A stretch of 64,000 nucleotides of DNA from Mycolicibacterium sp. 018/SC-01/001 (GTDB lineage: Bacteria > Actinomycetota > Actinomycetes > Mycobacteriales > Mycobacteriaceae). Below are positions 24,337-33,763 of the stretch, piece after piece; within the stretch, counting starts at the first letter, position 1; each line of letters starts with the position of its first letter. The stretch is from positions 248,001 to 312,000 of the forward strand of contig NZ_VKAA01000002.1 in NCBI RefSeq assembly GCF_007096635.1. The letters are read 5' to 3'. The position numbers were made by a program, and so were the translations under genes. The notes under the pieces are model-generated. The model was given only the letters and a program-made list of their open reading frames with translations, had not been told where the DNA came from and did not search any database.

Positions 24337-26514
24337 TCAGAGGATGTAGAGCATCTCCTGGTAGGTGGGCAGCGGCCACAGGTCGTCGGCGACGACGCTC
24401 TCCAACGTGTCCGCGGCAGCCCGCACGGCATCCATCGCGGGCAGGAGCACCTTCTGCGCGTGTGTGGCCTCGTCGAGTGCGGACTCGGCGGAATGGTCCG
24501 CCAGACCCGCCTTCAGCGATGCCAACGCCGCCGTCAGGTCGGCGATCGGGGCCGAAACACCCTCCAGCAGAGTCGTATCCGCCGCCACGCCCGCCGCCTT
24601 CAGCGTCGCGACGTTCTGCGCCAGCTCCGTCTGGTAGCGCACCGCGGCGGGCAGGATCACCGTGGTGCCGAGTTCCAGCGCGAGCTTGGCCTCTACCCCG
24701 ATCGTCAGCGCGTACTGCTCGAGGCGAACCTCGTAGCGGCTGTGCAACTCTCGGTCGTTGAACACCCCGTAGCGCTCGAAGACCTCGATCGCCTCGGGCT
24801 TGATCAGCTCGGGGATCGCATCGAGGGTCGTCTTCAGGTTCGGCAGGCCACGCTCAGCGGCCTCGATCTGCCAGTTCTCCGAGTAGCCGTCACCGTTGAA
24901 CACGACCGCGCCGTGATCGGTGATGATCTCGGTGAGCAGCTTCTGCACGGCCTGGTCGAAGTCCTCGCCCTCACCGACGGCCTTCTCCAGGACCGTCGCC
25001 ATGTAGTCCAGCGAATCGGCCATGATCGTGTTGAGGATGATCATCGGCACGTTGATCGTCTGCCCCGAACCGGGGGCACGGAACTCGAACCTGTTGCCGG
25101 TGAACGCAAATGGGCTCGTACGGTTGCGGTCGCCCGGATCGGTCGGCAGTTCGGGAAGGGTGTCGACGCCGATGATCATCGAGCCCTTGCCCTTCGACGA
25201 CGTCGCCGCGCCCTTGGCGATCTGCTCGAACACGTCGGCCAGCTGCGCGCCGAGGAAGATCGAGATGATGGCCGGCGGCGCCTCGTTCGCGCCGAGCCGA
25301 TGGTCGTTGGTGGCCGAGGCCACCGACACCCGCAGCAGGCCGGCGAATTTGTGCACCGCGCGGATCACGGCCGCGCAGAACACCAGGAACTGAGCGTTCT
25401 CGTGCGGGGTGTCCCCGGGCACCAGCAGGCTGCCGAATTGCGCGTTGCCCATCGAGAAGTTGACGTGCTTGCCCGAGCCGTTGACGCCGGCGAACGGCTT
25501 CTCGTGGAACAGGCACTCCATGCCGTGCTTCTTGGCGACGTTGCGGAAGATCGTCATCAACAGCTGCTGGTGGTCGGCGGCGATGTTGGCCCGCTCGAAC
25601 ATCGGCGCGATCTCGAACTGTCCCGGCGCGACCTCGTTGTGCCGGGTCTTGGCCGGGATGCCGAGCTTGAACAGCTCACGCTCGGTGTCCATCATGAACG
25701 CCAGCACGCGGTCGGGGACCGAGCCGAAGTAGTGGTCGTCGAACTCCTGACCCTTGGGCGGCTTGGCACCGAACAGCGTGCGGCCGGCGTTGATGAGGTC
25801 GGGACGGGCCAGGAAGAAGTGCCGGTCGACGAGGAAGTACTCCTGCTCCGGGCCGCAGAACGAGACGATGTGGTCGAAGTTCTTGTGACCGAACAGCTTC
25901 AGGATACGTTCGGCCTGTGCGCCCATGGCCTGCTGGCTGCGCAGCAGCGGGGTCTTGTAGTCCAGCGCCTCACCGGTCATCGACACGAACACCGTGGGGA
26001 TGCACAGCGTGTTGCCGTTGGGGTTCTCCAGGATGTAGGCCGGGCTGGTGACGTCCCAGCCGGTGTAGCCGCGCGCCTCGAAGGTGCTGCGCAGGCCGCC
26101 CGAGGGGAAGCTCGAGGCGTCGGGCTCACCCTGGATCAGGGTCTTGCCGGCGAATTCTGCGAGCGTCTGACCGTCGGAGACGGGCTCGAGGAAGCTGTCG
26201 TGCTTCTCGGCGGTCAGCCCGGTCATCGGGTAGAAGACGTGCGCGTAGTGGGTGGCACCCTTCGACAGCGCCCAGTCCTTCATCGCCGAGGCGACGGAGT
26301 CGGCCACGGCCGGGTCGAGTTTGGCGCCCTTCTCGATGGTGGCGACGACCGACTTGTACACCGACTTGGGAAGGCGCAGCTGCATCTCTGCTTTGGTGAA
26401 GACGTTGGAGCCGAACACCTCACCGGGCGCCTCTGTGGGGTCGAAGCTGATCGCCGGAGGGACATACGCCTCGACGTTGTTGATCGCCTGCAGGCGCACC
26501 GAGTTACCGCTCAA
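24337..26514 (-). CDS. glnN: Glutamine synthetase type III
   Basis: 725 residues, the length of GSIII and far longer than GlnA (about 470). GSIII makes glutamine from glutamate, ammonia and ATP as a large dodecamer. Family features: [48 protein letters not shown] (metal Glu), [33 protein letters not shown] (catalytic loop, metal His) and [17 protein letters not shown]. Mycobacteria always carry GlnA1; a GSIII gene is an addition known from some fast growers. It is monocistronic with a 190-nt upstream region, and no nitrogen-regulator box was recognised there. Confidence 0.93.
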   Translation of the reverse strand: MSGNSVRLQAINNVEAYVPPAISFDPTEAPGEVFGSNVFTKAEMQLRLPKSVYKSVVATIEKGAKLDPAVADSVASAMKDWALSKGATHYAHVFYPMTGLTAEKHDSFLEPVSDGQTLAEFAGKTLIQGEPDASSFPSGGLRSTFEARGYTGWDVTSPAYILENPNGNTLCIPTVFVSMTGEALDYKTPLLRSQQAMGAQAERILKLFGHKNFDHIVSFCGPEQEYFLVDRHFFLARPDLINAGRTLFGAKPPKGQEFDDHYFGSVPDRVLAFMMDTERELFKLGIPAKTRHNEVAPGQFEIAPMFERANIAADHQQLLMTIFRNVAKKHGMECLFHEKPFAGVNGSGKHVNFSMGNAQFGSLLVPGDTPHENAQFLVFCAAVIRAVHKFAGLLRVSVASATNDHRLGANEAPPAIISIFLGAQLADVFEQIAKGAATSSKGKGSMIIGVDTLPELPTDPGDRNRTSPFAFTGNRFEFRAPGSGQTINVPMIILNTIMADSLDYMATVLEKAVGEGEDFDQAVQKLLTEIITDHGAVVFNGDGYSENWQIEAAERGLPNLKTTLDAIPELIKPEAIEVFERYGVFNDRELHSRYEVRLEQYALTIGVEAKLALELGTTVILPAAVRYQTELAQNVATLKAAGVAADTTLLEGVSAPIADLTAALASLKAGLADHSAESALDEATHAQKVLLPAMDAVRAAADTLESVVADDLWPLPTYQEMLYIL

Positions 26515-26706
26515 TGGACTTCCTTATCCGCTGCGTCGTCCGCATTCTTTTTCACAGACGATTGACCGGCCAACAGTAGGAACATCCGATGCCGATCCTG
26601 TTACGCGAACGTCAACGTCACAAGACGGGAGTTACGGGCGGCCGTCGTGGCCGCCGCCGCCCGGACAGACCACAATGGGACAGGTGACGCGACGAGAGGC
26701 AGTCCT

Positions 26707-27531
26707 GTGGGCCGAGTGACCTCGCGTCGACGCGCCCGGCACGTCACGGCGACGGGCGCGACCGCCCGCCCCGAGACGCTCGTGGTCGAAGAGCCCCTGG
26801 AGATCCGCGTCGACGGCCGCTCTGTCACGGTCACGATGCGCACTCCCGGGTCCGACGTCGAGCTGGCGCAGGGTTTCCTGCTCACCGAGGGTGTGGTCGC
26901 CGACCGCGACGACATCGCGTCTGTCCGGTACTGCCGCGGCGCAGACGAGGACGGGGTGAACTCCTACAACGTCCTGGACGTGACGTTGGCGCCCGGCGTC
27001 GCGCCGCCCGACGTCGACCCGACTCGGAACTTCTACACGACCTCGTCGTGCGGCGTGTGCGGCAAGGCCTCACTGGACGCGGTCCGGTTGGTCAGCAAAC
27101 ACGCCCCCGGCGACGATCCGATGACTGTCGACGCGGCCGTGCTGGCGGACCTGCCTGCCGAACTGCGCCGCAGGCAGAAGGTGTTCGCCACCACGGGCGG
27201 GCTGCACGGCGCCGGGCTGTTCGACGCTGCCGGTCAGGCTCTCGTCGTGCGGGAGGACATCGGGCGCCACAATGCCGTCGATAAGGTCATCGGCTGGGCG
27301 CTGGAGCAGCATCGGATACCGCTTGGCGGCACGGTGCTGCTGGTGAGTGGGCGGGCGTCTTTCGAGCTCACGCAGAAGGCGGTGATGGCGGGCATCCCGA
27401 TGCTCGCCGCGGTGTCGGCGCCGTCGTCACTGGCCGTGGATCTGGCCGCGCAGTCGGGCCTCACGCTCGTCGCGTTCCTGCGCGGTGAGTCGATGAACGT
27501 CTACACGCGCCCTGACCGCGTCCTCAACTGA
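26707..27531 (+). CDS. fdhD: Formate dehydrogenase accessory sulfurtransferase FdhD
   Basis: 274 residues from GTG 26707, preceded by a GAGAGG ribosome-binding site; the frame extends upstream to 26647 without family similarity. FdhD passes sulfur to the molybdenum-bisMGD cofactor before its insertion into formate dehydrogenase. Signature: [12 protein letters not shown] with the CxxC cysteines, followed by [31 protein letters not shown] and [20 protein letters not shown]. No formate dehydrogenase gene lies in the window, so it must serve enzymes elsewhere. Confidence 0.93.
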   Translation: MGRVTSRRRARHVTATGATARPETLVVEEPLEIRVDGRSVTVTMRTPGSDVELAQGFLLTEGVVADRDDIASVRYCRGADEDGVNSYNVLDVTLAPGVAPPDVDPTRNFYTTSSCGVCGKASLDAVRLVSKHAPGDDPMTVDAAVLADLPAELRRRQKVFATTGGLHGAGLFDAAGQALVVREDIGRHNAVDKVIGWALEQHRIPLGGTVLLVSGRASFELTQKAVMAGIPMLAAVSAPSSLAVDLAAQSGLTLVAFLRGESMNVYTRPDRVLN

Positions 27532-27612
27532 CCACGATTGTGCAGGCCGAGTGTGCATCGCGATCCGCCCTGACCGGCGAGTCGCGGATGAATCCGCACA
27601 GTCGCGTTCAAG

Positions 27613-28893
27613 TCAGGCGGTCTTGTCGCGGCGCTCTGTGCGAGACGGCTTGCGCGGCACGATCGTCGGCAGGACGTTGTCCTCGACGGTCTCCTTGGTG
27701 ACGACCACCTTGGCGACGTCGTCGCGGCTGGGGATGTCGTACATCACCGGCAGCAGGACCTCTTCCATGATCGCGCGCAGGCCGCGAGCGCCGGTGCCAC
27801 GGTGGATGGCCTGGTCGGCGATCGCCTCCAGCGCGTCATCGGCGAACTCGAGCTCCACACCGTCCATCTCGAAGAGGCGCGTGTACTGCTTGACCAACGC
27901 GTTCTTCGGCTGGGACAGGATCTGCACCAGCGATTCCTTGTCCAGATTGGTCACCGAGGCGACGACGGGCAGGCGGCCGATGAACTCGGGGATCAGCCCG
28001 AACTTGATCAGGTCCTCGGGCATGACCTCGGCGAAGTGGTCCTGGGTGTCGATCTCGGCCTTCGAGTGCACCTCGGCGCCGAAGCCCAGACCCCGCTTGC
28101 CGACGCGGTCGGACACGATCTTCTCCAGCCCGGCGAACGCACCCGCGACGATGAACAGCACGTTCGTCGTGTCGATCTGGATGAACTCCTGATGCGGATG
28201 CTTGCGGCCGCCCTGCGGCGGGACCGAGGCCTGCGTGCCTTCGAGGATCTTCAGCAACGCCTGCTGCACACCCTCACCGGACACGTCACGGGTGATCGAC
28301 GGGTTCTCGCTCTTGCGGGCGATCTTGTCGACCTCGTCGATGTAGATGATGCCGGTCTCGGCGCGCTTGACGTCGTAGTCGGCGGCCTGGATCAGCTTGA
28401 GCAGGATGTTCTCGACGTCCTCACCGACGTAGCCGGCTTCCGTCAGCGCAGTGGCGTCGGCGATCGCGAACGGCACGTTGAGCATCTTGGCCAGCGTCTG
28501 CGCGAGGTAGGTCTTGCCGCAGCCGGTGGGACCCAGCATCAGGATGTTGGACTTGGCGAGCTCGACGGGCTCCGAGCGCGAGTCGCGGCTCTTCTCCCCC
28601 GCTTGGATGCGCTTGTAATGGTTGTAGACGGCGACCGCCAGCGTGCGCTTGGCGGTGTCCTGGCCGATGACGTAGCTCTCGAGGAACTCGCGGATCTCGG
28701 CGGGCTTGGGCAGCTCGTCGAGCTTGACGTCGTCAGCGTCGGCCAGCTCCTCCTCGATGATCTCGTTGCAGAGGTCGATGCACTCATCGCAGATGTAGAC
28801 GCCCGGACCTGCGATGAGCTTCTTCACCTGCTTCTGACTCTTGCCGCAGAACGAGCACTTCAGCAGGTCACCGCCGTCTCCAATGCGTGCCAT
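27613..28893 (-). CDS. clpX: ATP-dependent Clp protease ATP-binding subunit ClpX
   Basis: 426 residues. AAA+ unfoldase that feeds substrates into ClpP1P2. The N-terminal C4 zinc finger is intact (KCSFCGKS then CDECIDLC). Walker A GPTGCGKT, pore loop GYVGED, Walker [11 protein letters not shown], the RKH loop [10 protein letters not shown] and ClpP-binding loop IGF-equivalent region are all in order. Distances to clpP2/clpP1 (about 0.8 kb, with one gene in between) are as in other mycobacteria. The upstream 349 nt hold no gene. Confidence 0.97.
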   Translation of the reverse strand: MARIGDGGDLLKCSFCGKSQKQVKKLIAGPGVYICDECIDLCNEIIEEELADADDVKLDELPKPAEIREFLESYVIGQDTAKRTLAVAVYNHYKRIQAGEKSRDSRSEPVELAKSNILMLGPTGCGKTYLAQTLAKMLNVPFAIADATALTEAGYVGEDVENILLKLIQAADYDVKRAETGIIYIDEVDKIARKSENPSITRDVSGEGVQQALLKILEGTQASVPPQGGRKHPHQEFIQIDTTNVLFIVAGAFAGLEKIVSDRVGKRGLGFGAEVHSKAEIDTQDHFAEVMPEDLIKFGLIPEFIGRLPVVASVTNLDKESLVQILSQPKNALVKQYTRLFEMDGVELEFADDALEAIADQAIHRGTGARGLRAIMEEVLLPVMYDIPSRDDVAKVVVTKETVEDNVLPTIVPRKPSRTERRDKTA

Positions 28894-29242
28894 GGTGCTG
28901 GGGTCCTACTTCCTGTTGCTGTTGCACATCGATCGATTCGGTGGGTCGCACCGCAACGGTTCCGACGCTACCCGCATCGTCTGGCCCTGTGCGACCGATG
29001 AGGCCGAATAGCGCCGCTGATATTCACGTGTGGTTGCGACAACATATCGCCTGATCGCGCACCGATGGCCGTGGAACGCACCACCGTGTCTCTGGCGTGT
29101 CGCCGCTGTTACTCGACCGAGAGTACCCACCCGCACGGAGCTGCGGGTGCGACGTCGAAATCCCGGTCAGCACTTACGTCGAAACACAGGGCGACACGGC
29201 CGACTCGGCCCCTCTGACCTTTGCTCGCCGTAGCCTGCGGAC
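28894..29242. other. Non-coding stretch between clpX and the PPOX gene
   Basis: 349 nt containing the divergent promoters of clpX and the PPOX-class gene. The only clear structure is a hairpin at 29128-29149: CACCCGCA and TGCGGGTG, 8 bp paired with a 6-nt loop. No tRNA, riboswitch motif or open frame with coding-like third positions was found. Part of it (about 28990-29100) is unusually AT-rich for the window. Confidence 0.5.
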
Positions 29243-29686
29243 ATGACCTCCCTGAACGCCGCCGTCGCGTTGGCCCGAGAAGACAACGGCCTGGCCGTGG
29301 TGTCCACTCTGCGCGCCGATCTGACCATCCAGGCATCGCTCGTCAACGCCGGGGCGCTCGCCCACCCCGCGACCGGCGCCCAGATGCTCGGCTACGTCAC
29401 CTACGGAAAGGTGAAGCTGGCCAACCTGCGCGCGCGGCCGCAGACGGCGGTGACGTTCCGCCGGGGGTGGCAGTGGGCGACTGTCGAGGGCCGCGCCGAA
29501 CTGGCCGGCCCCGACGATCCACAACCGTGGCTGGACTCCGAGGACATGCTCGCGCAGCTGCTCCGTGACATCTTCACCGCCGCCGGCGGCACGCATGACG
29601 ACTGGGCCGCCTACGACGTGACGATGCGGGAGCAGCGGCGCACCGCCGTGCTGGTGACCCCGACGCGGATCTACAGCAACGGCTGA
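29243..29686 (+). CDS. PPOX-class (pyridoxamine-5-phosphate-oxidase-like) F420/flavin-binding protein
   Basis: 147 residues. Split-barrel flavin-binding fold: starts ALAREDNGLAVVSTLRADLT, with family blocks TYGKVKLANLRARPQTAVTF and RGWQWATVEGRAELAGPDD, and a C-terminal RRTAVLVTPTRIYSNG. Mycobacterial members of this class mostly use F420 or FMN and act on small redox substrates, but I cannot assign a substrate. It stands alone on the plus strand between clpX and clpP2, and its stop lies 4 nt from the clpP2 stop. Confidence 0.75.
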   Translation: MTSLNAAVALAREDNGLAVVSTLRADLTIQASLVNAGALAHPATGAQMLGYVTYGKVKLANLRARPQTAVTFRRGWQWATVEGRAELAGPDDPQPWLDSEDMLAQLLRDIFTAAGGTHDDWAAYDVTMREQRRTAVLVTPTRIYSNG

Positions 29687-29689
29687 GCG

Positions 29690-30355
29690 TCAGGCGTTCT
29701 GCGCCGACAGCTTGCGGTACTGCAGCACGGTGTCGATGATGCCGTAATCCTTGGCCGCCTCCGCGGTGAGGATCTTGTCGCGGTCGGTGTCCTTGCGGAT
29801 CACGTCGGCGGGCTTGCCGGTGTGCCGCGACAGCGTCTCTTCCATCAGCGTGCGCATGCGCTCGATCTCCGCGGCCTGGATCTCCAGGTCGGAGAACTGA
29901 CCCTGGATCACGCCGCCGAGTGCGGGCTGGTGGATCAGCACGCGGGCGTTCGGCAGTGCCAGGCGCTTACCGGGCGTGCCCGCAGCCAGCAGCACGGCCG
30001 CCGCAGAGGCGGCCTGCCCGAGGCACACCGTCTGGATGTCGGCACGCACGTACTGCATGGTGTCGTAGATCGCCATCAACGAGGTGAACGAGCCACCCGG
30101 GGAGTTGATGTACATCGTGATGTCGCGGTCGGGATCGAGGGACTCGAGCACCAGCAGCTGGGCCATGATGTCGTTCGCCGATGCGTCGTCGACCTGCACG
30201 CCGAGGAAGATGATGCGTTCCTCGAACAGCTTGTTGTACGGGTTGGACTCCTTGACGCCGAAGCTGGAGTGCTCGATGAACGACGGCAGGATGTAGCGGG
30301 CCTGCGGTGCCACGCGCTGGTCCAGTGCCGGGTGGATAGGCGAGTTGTCGGTCAT
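29690..30355 (-). CDS. clpP2: ATP-dependent Clp protease proteolytic subunit ClpP2
   Basis: 221 residues from ATG 30355, which overlaps the clpP1 stop by 4 nt; the frame runs further upstream inside clpP1 but that part is not ClpP-like. Catalytic triad region: nucleophile Ser in [16 protein letters not shown], His in [11 protein letters not shown], and the Asp further downstream. The N terminus [20 protein letters not shown] is the long mycobacterial ClpP2 extension. ClpP1 and ClpP2 form a mixed two-ring tetradecamer that is essential in mycobacteria. Confidence 0.96.
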   Translation of the reverse strand: MTDNSPIHPALDQRVAPQARYILPSFIEHSSFGVKESNPYNKLFEERIIFLGVQVDDASANDIMAQLLVLESLDPDRDITMYINSPGGSFTSLMAIYDTMQYVRADIQTVCLGQAASAAAVLLAAGTPGKRLALPNARVLIHQPALGGVIQGQFSDLEIQAAEIERMRTLMEETLSRHTGKPADVIRKDTDRDKILTAEAAKDYGIIDTVLQYRKLSAQNA

Positions 30356-30963
30356 TTGTCGATTCCTGCTCCTGGTCCGTCGCCGTTGAGGGTGACGCTG
30401 GTGATGATGTGATCGACGAAGCCGTATTCGAGTGCTTCCTGCGCCGTGAACCACCGGTCACGGTCCGAATCGGCCTCGATGCGCTCGATGCTCTGCCCGG
30501 TGAACTCCGCGTTCAGGCGGAACATCTCCTTCTTGATGCTGGCGAACTGCTCAGCCTGGATCGCGATGTCCGCGGCGCCGCCGGTGATGCCGCCGAGCGG
30601 CTGGTGCATCAGGATGCGGGCGTGCGGCAGGGCGTAGCGCTTGCCCTTGGTGCCGGCGGCGAGCAGGAACTCACCCATCGACGCGGCCATGCCCATCGCG
30701 TAGGTCGCCACGTCGCAGGGAGCGAGCACCATGGTGTCGTAGATCGCCATGCCGGCGCTGATCGAGCCGCCGGGCGAGTTGATGTAGAGGTGGATGTCCT
30801 TGGTGGGATCCTCGGCGGAGAGCAACAGGATCTGGGCGCACAGCCGATTGGCGATGTCATCGTCGACCTGAGAGCCCAGGAAGATGATGCGCTCGGCCAG
30901 CAGCCGCTCATACACCGAGTCGACAAGGTTGAGGCCCGACGAGGCGCCACGCATGTCAGTCAC
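30352..30963 (-). CDS. clpP1: ATP-dependent Clp protease proteolytic subunit ClpP1
   Basis: 203 residues from GTG 30963; an ATG at 30954 is in frame. The nucleophile Ser is in [16 protein letters not shown] and the catalytic His in [28 protein letters not shown] is the oxyanion-hole region. First gene of the clpP1-clpP2 operon, coupled to clpP2 by a 4-nt overlap. The promoter must lie in the 115 nt after tig, where a ClgR-like site and a 15-bp palindrome are seen. Confidence 0.96.
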   Translation of the reverse strand: MTDMRGASSGLNLVDSVYERLLAERIIFLGSQVDDDIANRLCAQILLLSAEDPTKDIHLYINSPGGSISAGMAIYDTMVLAPCDVATYAMGMAASMGEFLLAAGTKGKRYALPHARILMHQPLGGITGGAADIAIQAEQFASIKKEMFRLNAEFTGQSIERIEADSDRDRWFTAQEALEYGFVDHIITSVTLNGDGPGAGIDK

Positions 30964-31040
30964 GACTGGATACCTGCTTTCTTCTGTGTACTTCCGACGC
31001 GGTGACCGGTCTTATGGACGACACTAACCAACCCGCGCCG

Positions 31041-31055
31041 CTGGGGAGTCCCCAG
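31041..31055. promoter_or_regulatory. Perfect palindrome in the clpP1 promoter region
   Basis: CTGGGGAGTCCCCAG, 7-bp arms around a single central base, about 80-95 nt upstream of the clpP1 start and 24 nt after the tig stop. The single-base spacer is too short for an RNA hairpin loop of full length, so a protein-binding site is at least as likely as a terminator of tig. Confidence 0.4.
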
Positions 31056-31067
31056 ACGCCGCGCGTT

Positions 31068-31078
31068 CGCTCAGAGCA
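31068..31078. promoter_or_regulatory. Possible ClgR-type site upstream of clpP1P2
   Basis: CGCTCAGAGCA fits the actinobacterial ClgR core CGCY-NAN-RGCG except for its last base, and lies about 110 nt upstream of clpP1, whose operon is a known ClgR target in mycobacteria. It abuts the tig stop codon. A single near-match in GC-rich DNA is weak evidence. Confidence 0.3.
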
Positions 31079-32539
31079 TCACTTGGTGTCGTCAGAGCCT
31101 GACTCGTCAGCAGCCTCAGCCGTCTCGTCAGCAGCGGACTCGTCCGCGGTGTCGGCGGCCTCGACGTCAGCCACCTCGTCGCCGGCCTCCGCCTCGTCGT
31201 CCTTGAGGGCCGCATCGCCGGAGGGCCCGAAGAACTCGCTGGTGTCGATCACGGTGCCGTCGGTGTCGGTGACGGTCGCCCCGTGCACGACGGCGGCGAC
31301 GGTCAGTCCGCGACGCACATCGGCGAACATGGCGGGCAGCTGGTTGTTCTGCTGCAGCATCTGGATCAGCTGCTGCGGCTCGATGCCGTACTGACGCGAC
31401 ATCAGCACCAGCCGCTCGGTGATGTCGTTCTGCCCCACCTGGATGTCGAGCTTGTCGGCGATCGCGTCCATCAGCAGCTGGGTCTTGATGGCCTTCTCCG
31501 CGTTGGTGCGGTTCTCGGTGTCGAACTCCTCGCGACTGCTGCCCTGCTCGGCCAGCGACTCGGCGAACTTGTCCTCGTCGTGGTCGAGACCGTGGATGGC
31601 GTTGTGCAGCGTGTCGTCGACCTGGGCCTGCACGACGGCCTCGGGCAGCGGCACCTCGACCTGGGTGAGCAGTTCCTCGATGGTCTTGTCGCGGATGGCC
31701 TCGGCCTGCTGCACGCGCTTGACGCGGGCGACCTTCTCGCGGAGGTCTTCCTTGAGCTCGTCGATCGTGTCGAATTCGCTTGCCAGCTGAGCGAATTCAT
31801 CGTCCAGCTCGGGCAGCTCGCGGGTCTTCACCGATTTGACGGTGACGGTGACCTCGGCCTCCTTGCCGGCATGCTCGCCCGCGACCAGGGTCGTGGTGAA
31901 GGTCTTCGACTCGCCTTCTTTCAGCCCCACGATGGCCTCGTCGAGGCCGTCGATCAGCTGGCCGGAGCCGACCTCGTGCGAGAGCCCTTCGGTCGCAGCC
32001 TCCGGCACGTCCTCGCCGTCGACGGTGGCCGACAGATCGATGGAGACGAAGTCACCGTTCTCGGCCGCACGCTCGACACCGGTCAGCGTGCCGAAACGCT
32101 TCTGCAGCGAGTCGAGCTCGGCCTCGACGTCGGAGTCCTCGACGCTGATCGGGTCGACGGTGACGGTGAGGGTGCTCAGGTCGGGCAGGTCGATCTCGGG
32201 ACGGATGTCGACCTCGGCGGTGAACACCAGCTCCTCGTTGTCCTCGAGCTTGGTCACCTCGATCTCGGGCTGGCCGATAGGCTGCAGCGACTCGGAGGTG
32301 ATGGCCTCGCTGTAGCGGGTGGGCAGCGCGTCGTTGACGACCTGCTCGAGCACCGCGCCGCGGCCGACGCGCGCCTCGAGGAGCTTGCGGGGCGCCTTGC
32401 CCGGGCGGAAGCCGGGCAGCCGGACCTGCTTGGCGAGCTGCTTGAAGGCGTTGTCGATCTCTGGCTCGAGCTCGGTGAAGGGCACCTCCACGTTGATCCG
32501 CACCCGGGTCGGGCTCAGCTTCTCGACGGTGCTCTTCAC
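31079..32539 (-). CDS. tig: Trigger factor (ribosome-associated peptidyl-prolyl isomerase)
   Basis: 486 residues. The N-terminal ribosome-binding domain has [19 protein letters not shown] and the signature [19 protein letters not shown]. The central FKBP-type domain (about 150-240) contains [20 protein letters not shown], and the helical chaperone arms follow. The last 50 residues are a very acidic Ala/Asp/Glu tail, as in other actinobacteria. Upstream of clpP1-clpP2 in the usual tig-clpP order, and preceded by tRNA-Pro. Confidence 0.96.
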   Translation of the reverse strand: MKSTVEKLSPTRVRINVEVPFTELEPEIDNAFKQLAKQVRLPGFRPGKAPRKLLEARVGRGAVLEQVVNDALPTRYSEAITSESLQPIGQPEIEVTKLEDNEELVFTAEVDIRPEIDLPDLSTLTVTVDPISVEDSDVEAELDSLQKRFGTLTGVERAAENGDFVSIDLSATVDGEDVPEAATEGLSHEVGSGQLIDGLDEAIVGLKEGESKTFTTTLVAGEHAGKEAEVTVTVKSVKTRELPELDDEFAQLASEFDTIDELKEDLREKVARVKRVQQAEAIRDKTIEELLTQVEVPLPEAVVQAQVDDTLHNAIHGLDHDEDKFAESLAEQGSSREEFDTENRTNAEKAIKTQLLMDAIADKLDIQVGQNDITERLVLMSRQYGIEPQQLIQMLQQNNQLPAMFADVRRGLTVAAVVHGATVTDTDGTVIDTSEFFGPSGDAALKDDEAEAGDEVADVEAADTADESAADETAEAADESGSDDTK

Positions 32540-32579
32540 TTCGGTACTCCTCTATTGCTTTCGTGGTGATGGGTCGAAC

Positions 32580-32656
32580 TGGTCGGGGTGACAGGATTTG
32601 AACCTGCGGCCTTCCGCTCCCAAAGCGGATGCGCTACCAAGCTGCGCTACACCCCG
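32580..32656 (-). tRNA. tRNA-Pro (anticodon TGG), CCA encoded
   Basis: On the minus strand the acceptor stem CGGGGTG (from 32656) pairs with CACCCCG (32584-32590). The D arm, the anticodon arm with loop TTTGGGA, and the T arm GCAGGTTCAAATCCTGT are all canonical. The discriminator A is followed by an encoded CCA (32580-32582). It lies 40 nt upstream of tig. Confidence 0.95.
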
Positions 32657-32784
32657 GTCGTCGCTGCCGCCTCACGCTCACGCGCAGCGTCAGACCACCG
32701 GCGATCCTACGTCCTGACCTCTGCGAAGCCACATCCAGATGGCGATTGGATTCCCGGGGGGCGGGGCCGGTATCCTCTGGCGGT

Positions 32785-32803
32785 ACTGCAGCAGCGCTGC
32801 AGT
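32785..32803. promoter_or_regulatory. Perfect inverted repeat in the tRNA-Gly leader
   Basis: ACTGCAGCAGCGCTGCAGT, 8-bp arms with a 3-nt loop, ends 5 nt before the tRNA. Upstream TTGGAT (32746) and TATCCT (32771) form a plausible promoter, so the repeat would be in the transcribed 5' leader that RNase P removes. Confidence 0.5.
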
Positions 32804-32808
32804 GACAC

Positions 32809-32882
32809 GCGGGCGTAGCTCAATGGTAGAGCCTCAGTCTTCCAAACTGATTACGCGGGTTCGATTCCCGTCGCCCGCTCCA
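32809..32882 (+). tRNA. tRNA-Gly (anticodon TCC), CCA encoded
   Basis: Acceptor stem GCGGGCG (32809-32815) pairs with CGCCCGC (32872-32878); anticodon loop CTTCCAA gives TCC. The T arm GCGGGTTCGATTCCCGT is canonical. Discriminator T and encoded CCA follow. It marks the left edge of the accessory block at 32.9-49.8 kb, but no integrase and no repeat of its 3' end was found. Confidence 0.95.
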
Positions 32883-32899
32883 CCTGCTGACAACGCTCC

Positions 32900-33748
32900 T
32901 CAAAATCCGAAGTACACCGCGGCCATGTCGTCGTCGCCGCGCCCGTCGGCACTCGCGCCGTCGAACACCGCCCGCACCCCGTCTATCAGCGCCGTCGACA
33001 CCCCGGAGTCGGCGAGCGCTGCCCGGATCAGCCCCGTGTCCTTGCGCACACCGTCGACGCTGAACTGCGGCGCGTACGAGTCCTCGATGATGGCCGTGCC
33101 CTTCATCTGCAGGTAGGCCGAGTTCGCGGCCGACCCGTCGAGCGCCTCCAGAACGAGCCGCTGGTCGACGCCGAGCCCCTTCGCCAGCGCCATCGACTGT
33201 GCGGTCGCCGCGGCGATCGACGCGATCCACGCGTTGCACGCCAGCTTGAGCCGCGACCCCGCGCCCGGCTCCTCGCCGACCCAGATCGTCTTGGAGCCCA
33301 CCGCGTCGAACGCCGGCTGCACCCGGTCCCGCAGGCCCGGGTCGCCGGAGGCCAGCATCACGAGCTTGCCCTGTTCCGCGGGCGCCTTCGTGCCCAAGAC
33401 CGGACAGTCGAGGAACGCGACACCGTGGGCGGCGGCCAGCGACGCCGTCTGTGCGGCCCCCTCCACCCCGACGGTTGCGCACTGCACGAACACGGCGCCG
33501 TCCCTCAGGTGCGGCAGCACGGTCTCCATCACCGACACCGTCGACTCCGTGTCGAACAGCATCGCGATCACCACGTCGGCGTCGGCGACCGCAGCCACCG
33601 GGTCCAATGCCACGACCGCCCCGTCGTCGGCCAATGGCTCCGATCGCGCCGGCGTCCGGTTCCACACCGTGACGTCGAAGTCGTCCCGCAGCAGCGACTG
33701 CGCCATGCCCGCGCCCATCGCGCCCGTTCCCAACACTGTGATCCGCAT
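32900..33748 (-). CDS. 3-hydroxyisobutyrate-dehydrogenase-family NAD(P) oxidoreductase
   Basis: 282 residues from ATG 33748; the annotated frame has a further ATG 9 nt upstream. The Rossmann motif is ITVLGTGAMGAGMAQSLL and the second family block is FLDCPVLGTKAPAEQGKLVM. The catalytic Lys region is RLKLACNAWIASIAAATAQS, where KLxxN is the 3-HIBADH signature. The family reduces or oxidises beta-hydroxyacids. A monocistronic gene between the tRNA-Gly and DUF1501 genes. Substrate unknown. Confidence 0.85.
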   Translation of the reverse strand: MRITVLGTGAMGAGMAQSLLRDDFDVTVWNRTPARSEPLADDGAVVALDPVAAVADADVVIAMLFDTESTVSVMETVLPHLRDGAVFVQCATVGVEGAAQTASLAAAHGVAFLDCPVLGTKAPAEQGKLVMLASGDPGLRDRVQPAFDAVGSKTIWVGEEPGAGSRLKLACNAWIASIAAATAQSMALAKGLGVDQRLVLEALDGSAANSAYLQMKGTAIIEDSYAPQFSVDGVRKDTGLIRAALADSGVSTALIDGVRAVFDGASADGRGDDDMAAVYFGF

Positions 33749-33763
33749 GGCCGCCATTGTGCG

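Noticed and set aside
24460..26565. Very long open frame antisense to glutamine synthetase (and similar ones opposite 61.4-63.5 kb and 12.9-14.1 kb)
   Set aside because: Caused by high GC content; composition rich in Arg/His/Gln/Gly without any family motif, while the opposite strand encodes a clear enzyme.
27532..27612. Imperfect inverted repeat between fdhD and clpX stops
   Set aside because: Arms match poorly and with gaps; could be a weak bidirectional terminator but not supported.
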